From DATEPR01 sp036273855 (GTDB taxonomy: Bacteria; Actinomycetota; Actinomycetes; Mycobacteriales; Pseudonocardiaceae), in contig DASUGU010000150.1 of NCBI GenBank assembly GCA_036273855.1, forward strand, positions 1-64,000: a stretch of 64,000 nt of DNA. The letters run 5' to 3'. The notes under the pieces were generated by a model. It saw only the letters and a program-made list of their open reading frames with translations, was not told the DNA's origin and did not search any database. Both the position numbers and the translations under genes were made by a program. Shown piece after piece: positions 35,884 through 44,802 of this stretch. The number at the start of each line of letters is the position of its first letter. The first letter of the stretch is position 1.

Positions 35884-37422
35884 ATGACGACGCCGACCGG
35901 TGAGCCGATGGCCGGCATCCAGCCGGGCGCCGGGTACGACGTGGTCATCGTGGGGGCCGGCTTCGGTGGCATCGCCGCTGCGATCGAGTTGAAGAAGCAC
36001 GGGTTCGACGACATCGTCCTGCTCGACGCGGCACCCGAGCTCGGCGGCACCTGGCACTACAACGACTATCCTGGTGCGGCGTGTGATGTGCCGAGCCATT
36101 TCTACTCGTTCTCGTTCGCCCAGCGTGGCACGTGGTCGCGGTTCTGTTCACCGCGGGCGGAGATCCTGGACTACGCCCGGCAGGTCGCGGACGCCTTCGA
36201 CGTGACGCGGCACGTCATCACCGGCGTGCGGGTCACCGCCTGCCGCTGGGACGACGTGGCGCTGCGCTGGTCGGTGGACGTGGAGGGACCGTCGGGGGAG
36301 TCGCGCACGCTGGTCGCGGGTGCGGTGGTCGTCGCGACCGGTCAGCTCAACCAACCGGCCTACCCAGCTTTCGAGGGTGTCGACGAGTTCACCGGGCACA
36401 GCTTCCACTCCGCGCGGTGGGACCACGACTACGACCTGGCCGGCAAACGGGTCGCGGTCGTGGGCACCGGTGCCAGCGCGGTGCAGTTCGTGCCCGAGAT
36501 CGCCCCACGCGTGGCGCGGCTGACGGTGTTCCAACGTACCGGCAACTGGCTGCTGCCTCGCCGGAATTCCGTCTACCCCAAGGCGATCGCGACGTTGTTC
36601 CGTCGAGTGCCGTGGGTGAATCAGCTGTGGCGTGGTGTGCTGTTCCACTATCTGGAGTTCCTCACGGCCGTGATCCGGCACCCCAGGGCGCTGGGCTGGC
36701 TGTGGTCGCTGCAGTCGACGCTGTTCATGCGGTGGCAGTTGCGGGACCCGGAGGTCAGGCGACGGGTGTGGCCGGACTACACGTTCGGCTGCAAGCGGGT
36801 GCTGTTCAGTTCGGCATTCCTGCCGGCGCTGCAACGGGCGAACGTGGACCTGGTGACCGGGCCGATCGTGCGGATGACCCCGCGCGGGCCACAGACGGCC
36901 GATGGCCGCGTGCACGAGGTCGACTGTGTCATCTACGCCACCGGTTTCCGTACCACCGAGTTCATGTTTCCCATGGAGATCACCGGAACCGGCGGCCGGT
37001 CGCTGCGCGAGGCGTGGGCCGCTGGTCCGCGTGCTCACCTGGGCATCAGCGTGTCGGGTTTCCCGTCGTTGTTCCTGATGTACGGGCCCAACACCAACAC
37101 CTCGGGCGGCTCGATCATCTTCTTCCTGGAGGCGCAGGCCAAGTACGTGCGCCAGGCGTTGCGACTGGCTCGGTCGCGGGGTGCGGCGGTCGACGTCCGG
37201 CCTGAGGTCGAGGAGCGCAGCACCACCGCGGTGCAGCAACGGTTTCGCGGCACGGCCTGGACGGCGTGCGACTCGTGGTACCGGGACCGCAACGGCCGGA
37301 TCATCGCGAACTGGCCGGATTACATGCGGGACTACGCCCGGCGGACCGAAACACTGGACAGCACCGAATTCAATGTCCTCCCAGACCGGTCCCGGTCGGC
37401 CCTCACGGACGAACGCGGATGA
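35884..37422 (+). CDS. Flavin-containing (Baeyer-Villiger-type) monooxygenase
   Basis: 512 residues. FAD Rossmann motif DVVIVGAGFGGIAAAIELKK, NADPH motif KRVAVVGTGASAVQFVPEIA, and the BVMO fingerprint FxGxxxHxxxW seen as FTGHSFHSARW (followed by Asp instead of Pro). It oxygenates ketones or similar substrates using NADPH and O2. The start ATG 35884 follows a GAGGAGCACG site. The last codons overlap the stop of the decayed oxidoreductase on the other strand. Confidence 0.87.
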   Translation: MTTPTGEPMAGIQPGAGYDVVIVGAGFGGIAAAIELKKHGFDDIVLLDAAPELGGTWHYNDYPGAACDVPSHFYSFSFAQRGTWSRFCSPRAEILDYARQVADAFDVTRHVITGVRVTACRWDDVALRWSVDVEGPSGESRTLVAGAVVVATGQLNQPAYPAFEGVDEFTGHSFHSARWDHDYDLAGKRVAVVGTGASAVQFVPEIAPRVARLTVFQRTGNWLLPRRNSVYPKAIATLFRRVPWVNQLWRGVLFHYLEFLTAVIRHPRALGWLWSLQSTLFMRWQLRDPEVRRRVWPDYTFGCKRVLFSSAFLPALQRANVDLVTGPIVRMTPRGPQTADGRVHEVDCVIYATGFRTTEFMFPMEITGTGGRSLREAWAAGPRAHLGISVSGFPSLFLMYGPNTNTSGGSIIFFLEAQAKYVRQALRLARSRGAAVDVRPEVEERSTTAVQQRFRGTAWTACDSWYRDRNGRIIANWPDYMRDYARRTETLDSTEFNVLPDRSRSALTDERG

Positions 37423-37569
37423 TCGTCTTCCCTTGATCCGCCCGGTCGGGTTGAAGGCCGCGACGGTGTCGTCGAGGTCGACGAACTCCTGCGCGCCGCA
37501 GTCGAGCGCCGTCTGCCGGTCGGCGGCACGCCCGGTGCCGATGACGTAGGCACCGGCCTCACGAGCGAG
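37403..37569 (-). pseudogene. Decayed MDR-type zinc-alcohol-dehydrogenase-like oxidoreductase
   Basis: The minus strand reads LAREAGAYVIGTGRAADRQT then ALDCGAQEFVDLDD, a cofactor-domain piece of a quinone-oxidoreductase-like MDR enzyme. It jumps directly to the family's C-terminus TVAAFNPTGRIKG. A one-base deletion after KG (near 37432) then shifts the expected KTIIRVRP out of frame; its stop is at 37403-37405. Most of the gene is missing. Confidence 0.65.
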
Positions 37570-37773
37570 CTGCCTCGATACGTGCTCACCGGCGCACCAG
37601 GGTCCGGGAAGACGGCGGTACTCCGCCAGCTGGAAGTCAACGGCCACACCGTTGTCGAGGAGGCGGCGACGGACGTGATCGCATTGGACAGCGCCCTGGG
37701 CCCGTGCGGAGTCCTGGCGTGATCCCGCCTTCGTCGACCGGATCGTCACTCTGCGGCGGCGCCGAGAGCGGAC
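37570..37773 (+). pseudogene. Decayed AAA_28-like P-loop ATPase fragment
   Basis: LPRYVLTGAPGSGKTAVLRQ (a complete Walker A), then VEEAATDVIALDSALG, as in NadR/AAA_28-type ATPases. The frame ends at TGA 37720, but a shifted frame from 37712 continues with the expected SWRDPAFVDRIVTLRRRRE before similarity fades. No start codon, one frameshift and no C-terminus: a dead gene. Confidence 0.6.
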
Positions 37774-37979
37774 CGCGTCAGCCGATCGTCGGGTGCTTGA
37801 CAAGGGCTGTCCGGTAGGCGAACGTGGCCCTACGGCGCCGACCGGTCGCCGAGCTGTGGAACGTCCGCCCCAGCCGGAGTTCCATCGGCGAAGGGGAGCT
37901 GCCCTCTCGGTCGGGTTGTCACAAGCCATCTCCGAACACCGCGTTGCTGGGGAGCGAGGGTGTCTCGAGGAGGCTTGCC

Positions 37980-39053
37980 ATGACCAAGGATGCCAGTTTC
38001 AAGAAGGTCGTCCGCCGTCACGCTGAGCAGACCGGCCAGCGCTACACCGAGGCGCTCACCGATCTGCAGGGCCTTCGGGCGCGGATGGACCACGAACCCG
38101 ATCCTGAACGACTGCTCGCGCATCTGCGGGACCGCTACGGGATCGATGCGGCCGCGGCGACGAAGCTCAGTGTGCACAAGACGTATGTCTTCCGGATCGA
38201 CCGCAACGACGGCGGCCCGTGGGTCGCGCGCGCGTTTCCACCGGCCCGTCCCAGGGCCGGTGTCGAGGGCGACGCCGCGATCCTGCGGTTCCTGGAGCGG
38301 CACGGCTACCCGGCCGAGCGCCTCGCGGCAGCTGACCCGGTGTCGGACTTCGACGGTAGCGCGGTCCTGGTCACTCGGTACGTCGACAGCGTTGCGTTGC
38401 CCGACGGCGTGCAGAAGTACACCATCCTGGGCGATTTGCTCGGGCGGTTGCACGCGTTGCCCGTCGACGGGTCGGTGGCCCGGCCGGGCGGCGCCAGTGG
38501 TGAGGACCCCAGCCGCGAGGGCACTCCGCGGCAGGACTTGCTGGCCGCCCTCGCGTTTCTCGATGCCGTGGACACGAAGGTCGCAGCGGCCGACCGCGGG
38601 CGATTCGAGCAGCTCCGTGATCAGGTCCGCTCGGCCGACGACGGTAACGGTCTGCCCGAGGCCCTGCTGCACGGCAACCTCCTGCACGCTCCCGACCACG
38701 CGGTCGTCGGTGACCACGGCCCGGTCGTGATCAACTGGAAGGCGTCGGGCCGCGGACCTCGGCTGGCCGACCTCGCCTACCTGATCTGGGGTACCGGGGC
38801 GTGGTCACCCCGAAGGCCCGACCAGGACTGCGTCGACGCGGCCGTCCGGGCCTACCGCCGGCACGTCGAACCGACCGACGAGGAACTCGACCGGCTCGAA
38901 GCGGTGATGTACATCAGGACGTTGTACCTTGCCTGTTTCAGCTACCGACGAGCGGTCGCCAGGGGTCGCGCGTTCGACGAGTGGGGCTTCCTCGAACCAG
39001 CCGAGTACTACACCGCCACGGCGGCCGCGGCGCGGGCCGTGTTTCGTCGATAG
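37980..39053 (+). CDS. Phosphotransferase-fold protein with altered catalytic residues, upstream of the SEFIR-STAND gene
   Basis: 357 residues from ATG 37980 (GAGGAGG before it). An N-terminal polar helical extension (about 1-40, SFKKVVRRHAEQTGQRYTEA) precedes an APH-like kinase fold. The catalytic loop reads LLHGNLLHAPDH, with Asn where APH enzymes have catalytic Asp, and the metal-binding position is INWKASGRGPRLADLAYL, again Asn for Asp. The rest of the C-lobe is well kept, so this may be a pseudokinase or a specialised subfamily. It ends 47 bp before the SEFIR-STAND gene on the same strand. Confidence 0.72.
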   Translation: MTKDASFKKVVRRHAEQTGQRYTEALTDLQGLRARMDHEPDPERLLAHLRDRYGIDAAAATKLSVHKTYVFRIDRNDGGPWVARAFPPARPRAGVEGDAAILRFLERHGYPAERLAAADPVSDFDGSAVLVTRYVDSVALPDGVQKYTILGDLLGRLHALPVDGSVARPGGASGEDPSREGTPRQDLLAALAFLDAVDTKVAAADRGRFEQLRDQVRSADDGNGLPEALLHGNLLHAPDHAVVGDHGPVVINWKASGRGPRLADLAYLIWGTGAWSPRRPDQDCVDAAVRAYRRHVEPTDEELDRLEAVMYIRTLYLACFSYRRAVARGRAFDEWGFLEPAEYYTATAAAARAVFRR

Positions 39054-39100
39054 CGACCCAGGTAGTCTGGATTCCCACCGTCCCGTCGCGAGGGGGTCAC

Positions 39101-42100
39101 GTGCCCGGTCCGAGTGTGCTGCTCAGTTGGGCACACGTCGACCGCAGCTGGACGGTGGACCGGATCGATCGCTGGCGGACCCAGGTGCTCGGGCTCGCGG
39201 AGACCCTCGTCGCCAACGGAATAGCCGCCGATATCGACCTGTGGCACTCATTCGAGACAGAAGTCGACTGGACTCGGTGGGGCATCACACTCGCCAAGAA
39301 CGCCGACTACACGGTGATCGCGATCAACGACGCGTGGCGGGCTCGCTGGGAAGGCACGAATCCGCCGGACGAGGGTGCCGGTGTCGTCGCCGAGGCCGAT
39401 GTCATCAAAGGCATCTTCAACTCGGACCAGGCACTGTTCCAGCGCAAGCACATCATCGCGCTACTGCCCGGCGTGGAGGATTCCACTGTTCCTCCCGAAT
39501 TGTATCGACTACGCCGGGTGCGGATCGAGGAGATATCGCCGACGGGTTGCACCGAACTGCTCAGGGTGTTGGCACGGAAGCCGGAATACGTTCGACCAGC
39601 GCCGGGAAAACTACCCGATCTGCCGCCGAAACAGCCCCCGCCGCAGTCGGACGCTCTGGTCGCCGAGATCACCGAGCGCAGTACGACGGCCAGGGCGGCT
39701 GCGCTACCGGAAATCATCCCCAATGTGGACCGCGCCGGCGAACTCGCCGGTCGGCTCGCCTTTCCCTTCGTCATTCTCGGTGACGGCGGTTATGGCAAGA
39801 GCGTGTTGCTGGGCCAACTGTTCGACCTGTTCGCGCGGGACGTGAGTGATGTCATCACGGTGTTCCTGCCCTGCTCGAGGATTCCGGCGACAGCGACGCT
39901 GGACGATCTCGACGCGGTGGACCGCGCACTGGGCAACGTGGCACGTGACTCGCGGGACGACATGCGCTTGACCGACATCGTCGGGACACTGGCCGGCCGG
40001 TCCAGGGTTCGGGTGCTGATCGATACGCTGGACCTGGTGGTACGCGAGGAGAACGCTGACGACCTGGCGCTGCTGCTGCGACAACTGGCCAGAGACAGCG
40101 AGCTCGTACTGACCTGCCGCGACCGGGAGTGGCACGACTACCTCGAGTCCGACGCCGATTTCGTCGGCGGGCTGCACCGGATGCCGAAGTTGAGCCCAGG
40201 CGACGTCGTCGAGTGGGCCCGGCGGTACGTGTCAGCTGTCGGCCTCGCCGACGATCGACAGCGGGTGTTTCTGGACAGCCTGCGGGCGCCCGGCGGTCGT
40301 GGTGTGACCGAGGTCTGTGCCACACCGCTGCGCCTGGCGATGGCATGTGACATCTATGCCCGGCAGGGGCAGATTCCCGCCGACCTGACGGTGACCCAAC
40401 TGTACGAGCGGTATTGGTCCAAGCGCGTCGCCCGGGACCGTCGTGGCCGACACACCACGGCCGCACAGGAGCAGCAGCGGGCGGCCGAGTGGATCGCGGC
40501 CGAGGTGTGGCAATCCAGTCAGCCCCGATTCGTCGAGTTCGTCACGGGACACGGCGCTGACCCGGCCGCACTGCGCGCATTGGTCAGCGACGGCGTGTTG
40601 ACCAGGATCGGTGGTCGGTACGGCTTCTTCCACCAGACGTACGCCGAGTTCGCCGTCGCCATGTTGATCGAGCGCACCGGTACCGACCGCGACCTGGACC
40701 GGCTGGCTTCCGGACTGGTCGACGGACTGCCGTCGTACTGGCCGATCGCCAAGCATCTGTTGATGCTCACCATGAGTGCCGATCGGTACGACGTGCTGTC
40801 GGCGGCGGTTCCCGTCAATTCCGTCGAAGGAGTGCGGACCCAGTTCCTCGGCGCATTCAACCGACACAGCGCCGACCTGGTGGCATCGACGGCGCGACGG
40901 GTCTGGGCACGGTCACCCGCGCTGCTCCTGTTGTGCGTAGGCGTGTTCAGCTCCTGCCCGGAGAGTTGTGTCGCGCCCGCGCTGGACGTCGTGGTCGACT
41001 GCGTCGGCATCGCCGATGCCGACACGATTCCCAGGGTGTGTGCGGCGGCGGCCCCCTTGGTCCTACGCGCGGGCGCGCTGCGTCGTGCGGATGCGTTGCG
41101 CCGGGTGGTCGGCGCCGTGCTGGCCAGAGCACCGGAGTTCGGGTTCGACCCGACATCCTCGGTGCTGCGACGACTGATCAACGAGACAGCCGCCGCTGAA
41201 CCGGCGCCCGACCTGGTGCGAGCACTGGTCGCCGACTACGCGGTGCTGCCGGACGCGGCCCGCGCCGAGGTCATCAGCCTCGTGGCCGGTATCGCGGCCG
41301 ATCCGGCTCTCGATCTCGAACTGCTGCTGGCCGCGACACAGTTCGAATGTCCTGAGGGCGCGGTCGAGGACAGCACCACGGTGCTGACGCGTCGCTGGCG
41401 CGATGGCACCGCGCCCAGCGCGCTCGGCTGGGCGGGCTGGCCCGAGATGTTGGAGTCGACCCTCCCGAAGCGGTGGGAAGCGGTCCAGGTCCGGCTCGTG
41501 GCCAACCTGTGCACGGAGGAGACCGTCGCCGACGAACTGATGAGCAGGGCGACGGCGCCCGGCGGCACGGTCCGGGACCGCTACACCAACGCGGCCAAGT
41601 ACCTCGCCGACGCCGATCCGAGACTGGTGTGTCGCGCGGTGCTGGCACTGGACGGCACCACGATGGCCGCCGACGCCATCGGCACGGTCTGCTCGGTGGC
41701 CAGCCACATGGCGGCCAGTCTCTCCGCTGACCAGCGACACGCGTTGATCGGCATGCTGGACCGATACGCACCCCTCGACCGGCGGCGCGTCTGGCCGACC
41801 GTCGTCACGCTGTGCGGCCGTGAGGTGGACCTGTTGCGTGCCAGGGCCGCCGCCGTGGTGGCATTCCTGCGAGCCGAGGGCGGCCAGGATCCGGCCGCGA
41901 GAACGGTGGCCCGCAGTGTGGTCAACACCTACCTCAACGAGTTGGACGGGTCGATCGTCAGCCGGTTGGCCGACGACCTGCGGCCACTGTGCGCCGGCGA
42001 CAAACCGGCCGACCGGATCAGCCGGGCGCGCCTGGAGGGCATGAGCACGCCGTACTCGGCGGCTTCCCGGGACTGGGTGACCGAACAGCTGTCGCACGGC

Positions 42101-42859
42101 AACTCTTCCACCGCGGCCAAGGCGGTGGTCGCAGCCGCCACCGCGGCACTGGACGTCTGGTCCGATGACGACCTGGCAGCCACGGGACTGCCCTGGCTGT
42201 TCGGTCTTGTCCACTCGCAGTTCTCGACCGCGGTGCAGACGGTCGCCCTGGGCCTGGTGGCCGTCGGCAAGCGGCTGCCACTGCCTTCACGGTACGGAGG
42301 GCAGATCGCCCGACGACTGGTCACGTCGGTGCGGCGCGGTGAGGACACACAGGTCCACAGCGCGCTGCTGGAGCTGCTGATCACGATGGCCAACCAGGAC
42401 GGCCTGGACCGGGACGTGGTGGCGACGGTGATCGCCACCCTGCTCGACGCGGTTCGGACGGGTCTGGACCGGCAGGTCAACCCGCGGTCGCCGGTGTCGG
42501 CGCTGTTCCCGCAGCTGGTCCGCTCCATCACGACGATCGGCCTGCGCATGATGTCGTTCGATGAAGTGGCCGCGCTGGTGGCCGACATCGTGACCACGAT
42601 CGACGTGGGCCGGATCGCCGGTCGGGCGGAACGATCGCTTGCGTCACTGCTGACCGCGGCGATCGCCGGCCACCCGCTGTTGTTGGCTCGGCTGACCGAC
42701 TGGTGGGCGGCCTCCTCGACGGCCAACAAGCAGGCCATCGCCGAGTGCCTCGCGGTGCAGGAAGCAGGCACGCTCGGCCCTCGCAGTCTCGCGCTGGCCC
42801 GCCGGCCGGACTGCCCGCCCACGGTCGCGGCGTACATCCATCGAAAGTTCACGGGCTGA
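39101..42859 (+). CDS. SEFIR-STAND NTPase with helical-repeat C-terminus (candidate antiphage NLR-like protein)
   Basis: 1252 residues from GTG 39101 (AGGGGG site 5 bases upstream). Residues 1-165 form a SEFIR/TIR-like domain (PSVLLSWAHVDRSWTVDRID, ADIDLWHSFETEVDWTRWG, HIIALLPGVED). A Pro-rich linker leads to a STAND/NACHT-like NTPase: Walker A GDGGYGKS at 227-234, Walker B VRVLIDTLD with Asp308 and Asp311, and a sensor-1-like VLTCRDREW. A winged-helix-like segment (about 470-540) and a long alpha-helical, HEAT-like region (540-1252) follow. The architecture, effector-NTPase-sensor, is that of bacterial NLR-related immunity proteins in which target recognition drives oligomerisation and effector activation. 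The role in defence is inference; the domains are seen. Confidence 0.8.
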   Translation: MPGPSVLLSWAHVDRSWTVDRIDRWRTQVLGLAETLVANGIAADIDLWHSFETEVDWTRWGITLAKNADYTVIAINDAWRARWEGTNPPDEGAGVVAEADVIKGIFNSDQALFQRKHIIALLPGVEDSTVPPELYRLRRVRIEEISPTGCTELLRVLARKPEYVRPAPGKLPDLPPKQPPPQSDALVAEITERSTTARAAALPEIIPNVDRAGELAGRLAFPFVILGDGGYGKSVLLGQLFDLFARDVSDVITVFLPCSRIPATATLDDLDAVDRALGNVARDSRDDMRLTDIVGTLAGRSRVRVLIDTLDLVVREENADDLALLLRQLARDSELVLTCRDREWHDYLESDADFVGGLHRMPKLSPGDVVEWARRYVSAVGLADDRQRVFLDSLRAPGGRGVTEVCATPLRLAMACDIYARQGQIPADLTVTQLYERYWSKRVARDRRGRHTTAAQEQQRAAEWIAAEVWQSSQPRFVEFVTGHGADPAALRALVSDGVLTRIGGRYGFFHQTYAEFAVAMLIERTGTDRDLDRLASGLVDGLPSYWPIAKHLLMLTMSADRYDVLSAAVPVNSVEGVRTQFLGAFNRHSADLVASTARRVWARSPALLLLCVGVFSSCPESCVAPALDVVVDCVGIADADTIPRVCAAAAPLVLRAGALRRADALRRVVGAVLARAPEFGFDPTSSVLRRLINETAAAEPAPDLVRALVADYAVLPDAARAEVISLVAGIAADPALDLELLLAATQFECPEGAVEDSTTVLTRRWRDGTAPSALGWAGWPEMLESTLPKRWEAVQVRLVANLCTEETVADELMSRATAPGGTVRDRYTNAAKYLADADPRLVCRAVLALDGTTMAADAIGTVCSVASHMAASLSADQRHALIGMLDRYAPLDRRRVWPTVVTLCGREVDLLRARAAAVVAFLRAEGGQDPAARTVARSVVNTYLNELDGSIVSRLADDLRPLCAGDKPADRISRARLEGMSTPYSAASRDWVTEQLSHGNSSTAAKAVVAAATAALDVWSDDDLAATGLPWLFGLVHSQFSTAVQTVALGLVAVGKRLPLPSRYGGQIARRLVTSVRRGEDTQVHSALLELLITMANQDGLDRDVVATVIATLLDAVRTGLDRQVNPRSPVSALFPQLVRSITTIGLRMMSFDEVAALVADIVTTIDVGRIAGRAERSLASLLTAAIAGHPLLLARLTDWWAASSTANKQAIAECLAVQEAGTLGPRSLALARRPDCPPTVAAYIHRKFTG

Positions 42860-42894
42860 CCGGATCGACGAGCCACGCTGCGGGCACGCCAGTG

Positions 42895-42926
42895 GCGGCC
42901 TCGGGAGAGGGCTCTCCCGAGGCCGC
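42895..42926. terminator. Bidirectional terminator, perfect 15-bp stem with 2-base loop
   Basis: GCGGCCTCGGGAGAG at 42895-42909 and its exact complement at 42912-42926. It lies between the convergent SEFIR-STAND and SHOCT-like genes, 36 bp past the first and 14 bp past the second. A textbook GC-rich actinomycete terminator. Confidence 0.8.
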
Positions 42927-42939
42927 ATGCCGGTGGCGC

Positions 42940-43362
42940 CTACTCGCAGAAGATCCGCACCTTCGCGTCGGGCTGGTCGACGTCCACGGTCAGCTCGTCG
43001 AGGTGCTCCACGAGCGCCTCGAGCTGGTCGGGCTTGAGTTGCGTCAGGTCGATCGGCACGCCCGACTTGGTCAGTTCGGTGTTGGCCCGGTCCAGTGCCA
43101 GTGGCGGGACCAGGGCCGCCAGCCGGACGCCGGCACGCAGCAGTTGCAGCGGTACCCGTATGTTGATCCGCCCCGGTTCGTTGCCGTCCAGGGTTTCCAC
43201 CACCACCCGCAGGTACTTCGCCCTGCCCTTCGGTCTGGTGTCGACACTCGAGGCGGCCGGCGGCTGGTCCCGGTCGAGAGCCGTGATGAGCTGTTCCGCC
43301 TCCGTCGCGGTGATCTTGCTCTCGGCGAGCATCTCAAGGATGCCCTTGCGCTGTTCGTTCAT
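42940..43362 (-). CDS. SHOCT-like domain protein
   Basis: 140 residues from ATG 43362 (GGAGAG site). The N-terminal EQRKGILEMLAESKITATEA is the SHOCT-like/YvlB helix pair found in cell-envelope stress proteins; the rest is a charged region with VDTRPKGRAKYLRVVVETLD and an acidic C-terminus ending KVRIFCE. No membrane segment. Third gene of an operon with the DUF2089 protein and a small membrane protein. Confidence 0.72.
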   Translation of the reverse strand: MNEQRKGILEMLAESKITATEAEQLITALDRDQPPAASSVDTRPKGRAKYLRVVVETLDGNEPGRINIRVPLQLLRAGVRLAALVPPLALDRANTELTKSGVPIDLTQLKPDQLEALVEHLDELTVDVDQPDAKVRIFCE

Positions 43363-43373
43363 CGGAATCTCTC

Positions 43374-43634
43374 CTATCGGATGGCGACGAGGACCGCCGT
43401 ACGGCCCTCCTCGAGGTCGACCCGGGTGCCGGGCATCGCGCAGACGATGCGCCAACCGGTGCCCAGTGCCCGTACGGCGCTGATGTGGTACATGAGGCAG
43501 GCCACGACAGCCCCCAACACGGCCAGGACCACGATCGGTGAGAACAGGAGCACGAGGGGCAGTACCGGCACCCAGATTCGGATGGTCCGATGGTCCGGCC
43601 GGGTCACCCGTACGGTCACCAACTGCGGCATCAT
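43374..43634 (-). CDS. Small membrane protein of the DUF2089 operon
   Basis: 86 residues beginning MMPQLVTVRVTRPDHRTIRI, with one long hydrophobic region (VLPLVLLFSPIVVLAVLGAV) probably spanning once or twice. The start ATG 43634 overlaps the DUF2089 stop, and GGAGGG is 6 bases upstream. Function unknown; likely a membrane partner of the SHOCT-like protein. Confidence 0.7.
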   Translation of the reverse strand: MMPQLVTVRVTRPDHRTIRIWVPVLPLVLLFSPIVVLAVLGAVVACLMYHISAVRALGTGWRIVCAMPGTRVDLEEGRTAVLVAIR

Positions 43635-44005
43635 GTTCGACCCTCCAATTCGGACACTGCCTGCTGCGTGGTGATCTCGCCGCGGCGCAACCGATCGATG
43701 ACGTCGGCCCGCGACGGCGACGGATCGGTCTCGACGAAGTCGAGCATCTCCGTGATCCGGTTGAGTCGTGATTTGATCGTCGGGTAGCTCACCCCGAAGA
43801 TCCGCTCCATCTCCTTGATGGACCCGTGGCACCGCACGAACGCCGTGACGAAGACCTGATCCTCCACGGTGAGCTGAGCCAGTTGCGGTAGCTCGAAGTC
43901 CCCCTCGATCGCGACGCCGCCGGCCAGGCGCACCCGCTCGACGACGAACGGCTGGCCCCGGGTCAGGTTCGTGAGTTCCTGCCAGTCCATCGCCTGCTCG
44001 GTCAT
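43631..44005 (-). CDS. DUF2089-family putative transcriptional regulator
   Basis: 124 residues: QLTVEDQVFVTAFVRCHGSI, then helix-turn-helix KEMERIFGVSYPTIKSRLNR and a C-terminal SHOCT-like tail (VIDRLRRGEITTQQAVSELE). The family lacks characterised members but the HTH is clear. First gene of the operon with the small membrane and SHOCT-like proteins. ATG 44005 has only a weak GAG site. Confidence 0.8.
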   Translation of the reverse strand: MTEQAMDWQELTNLTRGQPFVVERVRLAGGVAIEGDFELPQLAQLTVEDQVFVTAFVRCHGSIKEMERIFGVSYPTIKSRLNRITEMLDFVETDPSPSRADVIDRLRRGEITTQQAVSELEGRT

Positions 44006-44012
44006 ATCTCAA

Positions 44013-44049
44013 GTTGTACCCGATAAGAGTTCAACTTTCAACATGTTGA
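44013..44049 (-). promoter_or_regulatory. Promoter and 12-bp palindrome of the DUF2089 operon
   Basis: Minus-strand -35 TTGAAA (44036-44041) and -10 TACAAC (44013-44018) are 17 bp apart. The perfect palindrome TCAACATGTTGA (44038-44049) overlaps the -35. The intergenic gap is strikingly AT-rich. Confidence 0.55.
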
Positions 44050-44060
44050 TCTTAACTTTA

Positions 44061-44732
44061 TTAATTCTGCAGGCTGCGGGCGGCGATGTCGCCGTGGGAG
44101 GTGGTGGCACGGATGTCGAGTTCGGCGGTGCCGTCGTTCTTGAGGGTGTTGCTGACCCGGCCGTGCCCGGTGGCGGCGTCCAAGGCGGCCGAGACGCCGG
44201 CCGCGGCGCCGACCGAGATGTCGCCGGACTGGGTGCTGAGCACGACCGCACCGCGCACGGCCTCGCCGATCCGGATGTCGCCCCTCGCGGTGTTGATCTC
44301 CGCGGGGCCGTTGAGCCTGCCTACCTCGACGTCGCCGTCGATCGCGGTGAGGCGGACGCTCGCGGCTTCGTCGATCTTGATCCGGCGGTAGGCGCCGTCG
44401 AACGCGACGTCGCCGAAACGGCCGACGCCGCGGAGTTCGGAGCTGGCGGCCTTGCCCTCGATGCGGGAGCCGGCGGGCAGCTGGACGGTGATCTCCAGGG
44501 ATCCGGAGGGGCCGAACAGCTGGTTCGCGAGTTCGGCGGTGTGGATCCGCAGGACGCCGTCGGCGTAGGTGACGGCGGTCCGCTCGGCGGCCCGGACGTC
44601 GCGGCTCTTGCCGGGGTTGGCGGGCAGGACCTCGACGGAGGTGTCGGCGCGGTCGGCGGCGATGAACTGGACGCGTCCGGCGGGGATGTCCAGGACGGCG
44701 GCGATCGGGGTTGGGGTGTCGAACTTCTGCAT
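44061..44732 (-). CDS. DUF4097-family beta-strand repeat protein
   Basis: 223 residues from ATG 44732 (AGGAG site). The sequence is a run of short beta strands with repeated motifs such as RRIKIDEAASVRLTAIDGDV and GDIRIGEAVRGAVVLSTQSG, making a right-handed helical or adhesin-like beta fold. No signal peptide. Function undefined. Divergent from the GbsR/MarR-like regulator, which probably controls it through the operator at 44752-44771. Confidence 0.82.
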   Translation of the reverse strand: MQKFDTPTPIAAVLDIPAGRVQFIAADRADTSVEVLPANPGKSRDVRAAERTAVTYADGVLRIHTAELANQLFGPSGSLEITVQLPAGSRIEGKAASSELRGVGRFGDVAFDGAYRRIKIDEAASVRLTAIDGDVEVGRLNGPAEINTARGDIRIGEAVRGAVVLSTQSGDISVGAAAGVSAALDAATGHGRVSNTLKNDGTAELDIRATTSHGDIAARSLQN

Positions 44733-44751
44733 CGTGCTCTCCTGTGTTGAC

Positions 44752-44802
44752 CGTTTCTGATATCGGAAACGCTACGTTGCGTTCCAGAGTCTGACAACGC
44801 AA
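44752..44802 (-). promoter_or_regulatory. DUF4097 promoter with two overlapping dyads
   Basis: Minus-strand -35 TTGTCA (44792-44797) and -10 TAGCGT (44769-44774) are 17 bp apart. A 20-bp palindrome with one mismatched pair, arms CGTTTC and GAAACG (44752-44771), covers the -10. A second dyad, TTGCGTT and AACGCAA (44777-44802), covers the -35 and spacer. Both are candidate sites for the divergent regulator. Confidence 0.6.

Noticed and set aside
36148..37929. Minus-strand open frame across the monooxygenase
   Set aside because: Only residues corresponding to 37438-37569 resemble a protein (the decayed MDR piece); the rest is antisense to the monooxygenase.
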